From Pristionchus mayeri (Eukaryota; Nematoda; Chromadorea; Rhabditida; Neodiplogasteridae): a stretch of DNA of 64,000 bases. The translations under genes were made by a program, and so were the position numbers. The notes beneath the pieces are model-generated. The model ran no database searches and was not told the origin of the DNA. It was given only the letters and a program-made list of their open reading frames with translations. Positions 57,624 through 64,000 of the stretch are shown piece after piece (position 1 is the stretch's first letter; the number at the start of each line of letters is the position of its first letter). The stretch lies in the NCBI GenBank assembly GCA_036245805.1, contig BTRK01000004.1, forward strand, positions 29,993,541-30,057,540. Reading direction: 5' to 3'.

Positions 57624-59846
57624 TGATGAGATGAGGAGGAGAAGACTGGGGATGATTCTCCATGCCCATTCCTCCCTTATATTCACTAAGGTTGCTGACA
57701 ACGTGGAGCTAGTGAGATGGAGCGCGAATTCTGTGTTGTGAGTCACTCAAAACAGGTAGATCTCAAACATCGAGATCAGGGGAGGGAAACCCCGTACTGA
57801 GAGAGAGATGGTTAGAGAACAGTTCTAGCGATTTCGAGAGTTATCTCTTGATTCAACGCTATTCCAAATTCGTTCATTCATTATGAGCCGATTTTTTGGA
57901 CCTGCAAAGAGGACTTGCAAATTTCAAAACACGATCAAATGTGGAAGTTGAAAAATAGGTTTTTGAAGTATTTTTTTATTTGCCGACTATTTTTTTTCTG
58001 CTTTTTCTGTAAGTTGAATTTCTCAAAATAAATTTATAGCTCGGGGTACTACCATACAAACTTCACAGCTCTCTTTCAGTGCATTCGATCTCTCAGACTA
58101 CATCTCCACCGACAATACACTAACATGTTTTGCCTCTCCTTACTTCCACGCTTCTCTCGTCTCAATAATAATCACATGACTTCCCCTCTCCTTTCATGTC
58201 CTCTCAGTCCAATACTACACTTCCAGCCCCTCGGACTCTCGAAAAATACTAGAGCCACACTGTTTCCATATCAATTCCATTTTTTTCTCGCATTCATTTC
58301 GATCTTTCGTTATCATTTCAGATGTCTACTCCATCTCTTGTGCGTTGCCCATAATCGATCACTCAATAAAATCCATGAATTCAAAATATGACTCAAGATC
58401 GGTAAGAATATGTTTCTAGCAAGTGAAGCTAGCACATTTCACGAAACAACGCGGCCTCTATACATTATTGCGCGATATTCAGATTTGACGTGATCAACGA
58501 GTACTTTGCTCTACCTTCACTGTATTTGCCAACCAGCACGTGCTAATAGAGTCGCATTATCTCCCATCAGCGAGTACAACAGTTCTAAGTTAGGGTAATG
58601 GTATCTCCGTTTTACACAATCTCTTGAATGGTTAGAGAGCATAGAGAAAAAGGAGGCTCCAGTAAATTCTGGTTTTCTTATAAAAATGCCAACACGTCTG
58701 CTTAACCTTCCATTCAATTCTATGCATCATCATTTTTAGTATCTAATCCAATCCTTTCTATCAGATGCGACCGATGAGTGAAGAGGGGATAGCAGCAGAT
58801 TTTCACCAGCAGGGACGAATTGACTGTGCTCGCAGATGAGATGACTACACAAACACAGTTTTTTTTCAACTGTGAGTAAAACCCTGTTTGTTATTTTTTC
58901 CAAATGGCATTGATTTTACTCTTTTTAGTCACATTCTCATTCAGGCATTCTACCATGGAGACGATCCCGAGTGTCTCCTTTCATCCTCCTTCATCTACCT
59001 TATCTTCATTTTTATTGTCGAAATTCAGTCATGTGATAAACACCTCCGATTTTGTCAAGAGAAACACATTATGCATGCACACAATGTAAATTCACTGGAC
59101 TGTTTTCTCAATAGTATCTCCACGTACTAGTCACTTTAAGGTGCACGTTGTAATCATCAGAATGAATTGATCAAGACGAGTAAACAGAACGAAAATGGGG
59201 AATAATTCGAGGAGATTCACTTCCTTCTCGGCATTTTAGATCTCGATGAAAGAGCGGAGATGCTCTAGAGACAAAGATAGTCTTCAATATTTCAAGTCAT
59301 GAACCTGTTCGAATATGGACGTTCATGACTTGCTGTTCCGTGATACAAACAGTTGCTGGAAGAAACGTAGCATTAACACTTCTGTAGTGTGATTTTTTTT
59401 CTTCAATGATGACTTCAGCTTCTCACTGTCACTGATCTCTCTTCTCATCCTGCTTTCTCTTCTAGACATACGTGTCCTTATCTCCTGCAGTGACCACAAT
59501 TGGAACGAAGAGAACTTGAAATTGGACCTGAATTTCAAAACATTTCCTGTTCAAATACATTATCACTCGCTATTCCCTGGTGCAATCAGCTAAGATTTAA
59601 ACATAATTTATCCAAAACACCGATGTAGTTTGAATTTCTCCAATACGACTCAGTTTCTGTCTGTCTCCTATCTCTTCATCTCTCTGCCCTCTCTAATAGG
59701 CATACGTGTCCCTATCATCTGAAGTGACGACACTTCTCGACGAGAGAGTGTGGAGAATGGAGAGAGCACCGTCGTATCTCGACTGATAAGCTTGGAGGAA
59801 GAGAGTCCCCAGGTTCGAGTGTACATCTCTTCCTCCACTCTCCACC
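57624..59846. other. Long intergenic region between COPB2-like and MTP genes
   Basis: About 2.2 kb with no exon that I trust. Open stretches at 58125-58391 and 58888-59130 are low-complexity. Two diverged direct copies of one block lie in the last 450 bases (separate entry), close to the MTP start. Confidence 0.4.
59430..59725. repeat. Direct repeat upstream of the MTP gene
   Basis: The block CATACGTGTCC(T/C)TATC, with CTCTTC-rich DNA before it and (G/A)AGTGAC after it, occurs at about 59465-59490 and again at 59700-59727. Similar flanking pyrimidine tracts suggest a diverged duplication of roughly 80 bases in the promoter. Confidence 0.6.
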
Positions 59847-62800
59847 ATGTCTCGCTGGTTACCAGTCCTCTTATTAGTTGTTGCAGCTGCACTAGCGGAA
59901 GAGAAGGAGAAGCCAGAGTACGGTATGTAGATCATTCCTCTATCGTAAACTGACTTAGTTCCTCAGGCGAGGGCGGCAGGCGCAAAGGCAAGCTTGAGGA
60001 CTACCCGAGGCAGTACCCAGTGGATACAAATGAAACCAGGTAACGTTTCCCTGGATGAGGCGGACATTCAAACGGGTATTCAGATCCCTTCATTATGACT
60101 ACACCTTCCTCTCGGAGACCGTGATGTATGATGTGCTGGATAACAAGGTGCGATTGCTCGGTACCATCTTTTCATTTTCGATCTGCAATTTATCATAGAA
60201 AGTCCAATTGAAGGATCTGAGAATGAATTTTAGTTGGATGCTCCTTCCATCTTCATCAATGCCTCTCTCACTTTCGACATTCTCCATCATGGCAATGGAG
60301 ATATTCTCGCCGTCTGGCAGGTGCGGTGCATTTCTGTGAAAATTGACATGTACGGAGTTTAGGGAAAATACTATTTTGTGTAATGATCTATGGAAAAGCA
60401 TTAGTTGCTAATAAATTTTAAAAAAGATAAATTCTATAAAATGAGTACATCTCTATAGATGACCGAGTGTTTCTCTGGCAACTGCGGTTCTCCTCCTCCG
60501 GTCTGGGTGAACTTCCGTCAGGGAGGAAACAACCTCAACGAGGTCTACATCGACAAGGAGTGAGTGGTCTTTGATCTCTCTAAGGATTCTTCTACTTCAT
60601 TCATTCATTCATACTTAGTAATAATGCAATTTCTTCCCTCAGAGACGTTCCCGAGGACTACCAGCCCCGCTGGAACTTCCTCTACGCCATCGCCCACACC
60701 ATATACACGCCCGCCGACGCTGGAGAAGGAGACGAACAGTATACGGTAGGATCTCAGTTCGATCGCAGACTGACTTTATTCTCATAGAAATCACCCTACG
60801 GTCTGTGCGACGTGCAATTCTCGAGACCCGACGACAAGGTGTTCCGCAGGATTATCAAGGGATGCGACCTGCAAGGATCAACGTAAGATTCACCGGCTTT
60901 CCAGTTCTATCCTCCGGTTCTGATCACGGCTCTGGTTCACGATGCTCATTCCCAATTGTAGGAACACGACTCGCATCGATGGACTGTTTGCCTCGAAGTA
61001 CAAGCACGAGGCACACTACATGTGAGTTGTGCATGAAGAAATATATTGGAATCAAGTGTTGTTAATGTAGTGTCCTTTAGGCTATAGCGTGCCATGTATA
61101 TCCTGATATCTGAATTTTCGGGCTAGTAAACCTAACAACAAGCCGTGTATATCGAAGAAAATATGGCCCGATACTCTAATCTCCCCATATCTTCAGTCAG
61201 AATGTGAAGCGAGACGCGGACATCGTGATCATCGAGACGATCGAAGAGTTGGGACTGTCGTCGCCCTTCGACGAGAAGTTCGGAATACTGGTGGAGACAA
61301 GGTGAGGAAGGACCGTCTCTCTCCAACTCTGCTGATATCACGATATGTCTGATGTATTGAATATCGTGCGAAATGGAGAGAATAGGATGAATACCCAAGC
61401 AATGAAGAGAATTGTGCGATAGTGAACTACTACTGAACAAGGATCATAATCCACTAAAATATTTCAAATAAATCATAATTCGCGCGTAGATCTCGCATGG
61501 AGATGACCAACCGCACGTTCCGAGTCGTCAAGCGCATGTGCGAACTGGGGTATGATGCAGACAAGTGCGCCACGGTGAGTGACCGTTGATCTACAAGCAT
61601 TATCTAGTCGATAACTTCTTCATTAAAATTGTCTCAGGAAACGGGTCTTCGCAAGGTGGGCGATCGTCTGTACGAGAATGTCGATCTCAAGAGAGAACAC
61701 GAGAAGCAGCACCAGGAACAACAGGTAACCCTTTTTTGTAATCCTTTAAAAATAATTTTCATTCCCTCTCTATCCATTCTTAGCTTTGCCACTGTCATCA
61801 AAATATTGATCCCTTCCTCATTCAGTTCGCCAAGTCCCTCGTCAACCTTCGTGGTCTCTACAGTGATGACAAGTCGTGGACTGAGGACCACGCCGCCGCC
61901 TTCGGATCCCTTCTCATTGTGAGCATAATAGCTTAACAAGTCTTGATTTCTCCCACTGAAGCTTAACTTTTCTTACTATCTTTCGTTTGAGAAAGAATAA
62001 CAATAATGTAATATTGATTGCTCTGTAATTTAGGCAGCGAAGAAGATCGACGGAGCTGAAAGGATCAGCAAGGAATTGCTTGAGTCGGATAACTACGACA
62101 TCAGGCAAGATTTTTCCCGACCACTTCCATGAAATTCTCCCATTTCATCCAGGAATCGACCTTAAATCATTTATCCCTATCAGTTCATTGTTTCAGGGAG
62201 GTGCTGGCAACTGCCCTTGGTGCCCTCGGAGGAGTGGATGCAGTGAAGGCAGCGAGAGAGACCATCTACTCGGAGGAGAGTGGACTGACTAGGTAAAGAC
62301 GAATTGCAGCGAAATTATAGATATTGCTGTGATAACTTTGACGTTTGGACAGTACTATAGTCAATGCAAATAATAAACAACGAACTAAATGTACGGACAA
62401 ATGCTAAAGAAGACGGATCAAGGGTTAGATAAAATGATAAAAAATATTAAAATTTAATATGTACTCTATATTCAGACTGGGCGGTCACTTCCTCTTCGGC
62501 CTCGCTCACCACACTCACGCGCCTTCGGACAAATTCCTCAAGGAAATCATGGTAGGTCACAACGACGAGAGATCTTACTGAAGTGACCAGAGTTGACAAA
62601 TTAAAATTAGTAATCGATACTCTGTCTGTAATCTACCATATTCAGTACTGGCTTCGCGACACGCCCTCTTCCTCCTCTCTGCACTGGGACATCGCCAATA
62701 CATTGGCTACCGTACTCCACAGAGACTGCGAGCGCACCGTCAGCTCCCGCAACGCTTGTGAGAAGGGAAAGAGACAGGTGAGTGGCCAAAGCCGGTTTTT

Positions 62801-64000
62801 CGTCTACTATACGCCGGCATCACGATTATGTTCAGATTGTGGCCAAATTCGTGGAGGAGTTGACTGATTGCAAGGATGATGAGACCTGCATCGAGAAAGC
62901 ACTCGAAGTGCTGGTCAACCTGCCTACTCCGACGTGAAATTTTTTGCAATAATCAAGCTGTTGTTTTTCATCAAATGCTAAATAGAAAAAAAATATACAA
63001 AAATAACATTCAGAACTGTTGCATTCGCGACTCCCCATCTCTGCTCTTCCTCTCCTTCCATCCAATTGCGATCTGTTCAACTGATCGCCCGAGCGCCCAA
63101 ACATTTCTACAATTCGGAGGTGAAGATGACAGATCGGGAGAAAACATCGCGATTCGATTATTTTCCACTGCATAGTATCAACTTAATGAATGAATCGTCC
63201 AAATTATTTATAAACTTGCAAAGTACTTAGTTCGTTATCATCAGTTGACTCGTGCCCTCCTTCCCGTCTTCCGCAACACTTGTCCTTCTCCCTCATCGAC
63301 GATTGCCAGCATGACTGCACTCAACGCCATGCTCAAGTGAGTCGAAATCTTTGAGTTTTTTATAAGAAATTGACTCCCTCAAACTTCCCAATGTCCCACT
63401 CATCGATCAGAGTGTTTCGCATTGATTTCATCCTGAAAAGAGCTGCCTGAAGCCAAAACTGCAGTCATTTTTACAAGGGAAAAAAATATAGAAAATGTTT
63501 CCCAATTTCAGATCGATTCCTGAATCGCAAACTGCGGGCACTCTCATTCTGCGCACAGAATCCCTCGATTCCCCTCAGGATCAAGAACTCTGGAGTTTCC
63601 TCTACGATGCAGTCGCCGTTAGCAGACAATTCGATTCTGCCGTGAGTTGAGAACAATCGAACATGCTGGCCCGTGCCTTTCTCTGGCTTCGCTTACTGGT
63701 TGGGAACAGTTAAAAATAGATGTGTTCAAAAGATTTGTTTAAAAAAATACCTTGCAGAAGGATTCGTTCTGGTCCAAGCTCCGCAGTTTCCGTGTCTTCC
63801 GTCCCAACTACGCTCAGAGATCTCTCGTCGCTGACTCGAACGCATTCGCTGCTGATATCGCAGGTTTGGCCTACCTGATTGCGAATTCATAACCGTCCCT
63901 TCACAATAACGAGAATTACATGTGAAAAAACAAGCTGTAAAACCATCGAAAGTTCAACAATCCCTGCAGAGTTCTCTTCCTTCCGTGGTCGTCTTAGTTC
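59847..64000 (+). CDS. dsc-4: Microsomal triglyceride transfer protein, large subunit (runs off right edge)
   Basis: Starts with a signal peptide (MSRWLPVLLLVVAAALAEE) and continues through at least 16 short exons to the window end. Features of the large lipid transfer protein family: an N-terminal beta-rich part (SLHYDYTFLSETVMYDVLDN, ASLTFDILHHGNGDILAVWQ, YGLCDVQFSRPDDKVFRRII), then an alpha-helical arch (FAKSLVNLRGLYSDDKSW, VLATALGALGGVDAVKAARE, THAPSDKFLKEI, VQLIARAPKHFYNSE, LTRALLPVFRNTC, SMTALNAMLKSIPESQTAGT) and the helical end FWSKLRSFRVFRPNYAQRSL. Paired cysteines (CFSGNC, CDVQF...GCDL, CKDDETC) fit an ER-lumen protein. MTP loads lipid onto vitellogenin/apoB-type particles with protein disulfide isomerase. 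The intron 62936-63011 was set by phase, joining NLPTPT to VAFATPHLC. Vitellogenin itself is less likely, because the composition and gene structure differ. Confidence 0.75.

Noticed and set aside
58125..58391. 88-codon plus-strand open frame
   Set aside because: Ser/Leu/Pro-rich low complexity in a CT-rich region, with no splice sites and no conserved motif.

Overview
The window looks like nuclear DNA of a nematode, most likely a diplogastrid (Pristionchus-like). I infer this from the many short introns with GTGAG/GTAAG donors and TTTCAG acceptors, from nematode-style gene content (multi-exon P-glycoprotein, F-box/FBA-like genes, MTP/dsc-4-type lipid transfer protein, animal haem peroxidase) and from the absence of any bacterial gene organisation. 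No rRNA, tRNA or CRISPR was seen. Exon models below were built by hand from open frames, splice-site phase and family conservation.

Layout. 1-1.6 kb: 5' half of a secreted animal haem peroxidase on the minus strand, running off the left edge. 2.2-7.8 kb: two small divergently arranged secreted-protein genes and a small multi-pass membrane protein whose introns hold a foldback element and a degraded mariner. 8-18.6 kb: a cluster of unfamiliar genes, including two paralogues with identical intron positions (minus 8.05-9.75 kb, plus 13.74-14.44 kb), a 275-residue secreted protein (14.6-16.1 kb) and a minus-strand gene (16.1-18.6 kb) whose coding exon is split by a 1.1 kb palindromic transposon. 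18.9-25.9 kb: a P-glycoprotein with an intact first ATP-binding domain but a second one that has lost its Walker A region and reading frame. 26.8-29.8 kb: a double-RING protein, a short unassigned gene and a short Sen54-like tRNA-splicing endonuclease subunit. 30.6-46.1 kb: one large DENND4/Crag-type Rab exchange factor, with a mariner and two large palindromes in its introns. 47.5-50 kb: a frame-broken C2H2 zinc-finger gene and an F-box gene. 50.3-55.1 kb: inverted duplications of F-box-type fragments plus further foldback DNA. 55.8-57.6 kb: a WD40-only relative of beta'-COP. 59.8 kb to the right edge: microsomal triglyceride transfer protein (dsc-4 type).

The genes do not form one pathway. 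The recurring theme is mobile and palindromic DNA: seven large inverted repeats and three mariner-type elements sit in 64 kb. Two of the palindromes have clear 8-bp target duplications. One destroys an exon. The other landed on a splice donor in such a way that the duplication recreates the donor, so the element can act as intron. Several genes (P-glycoprotein NBD2, zinc finger, F-box fragments, the minus gene at 16-18 kb) show breakage.
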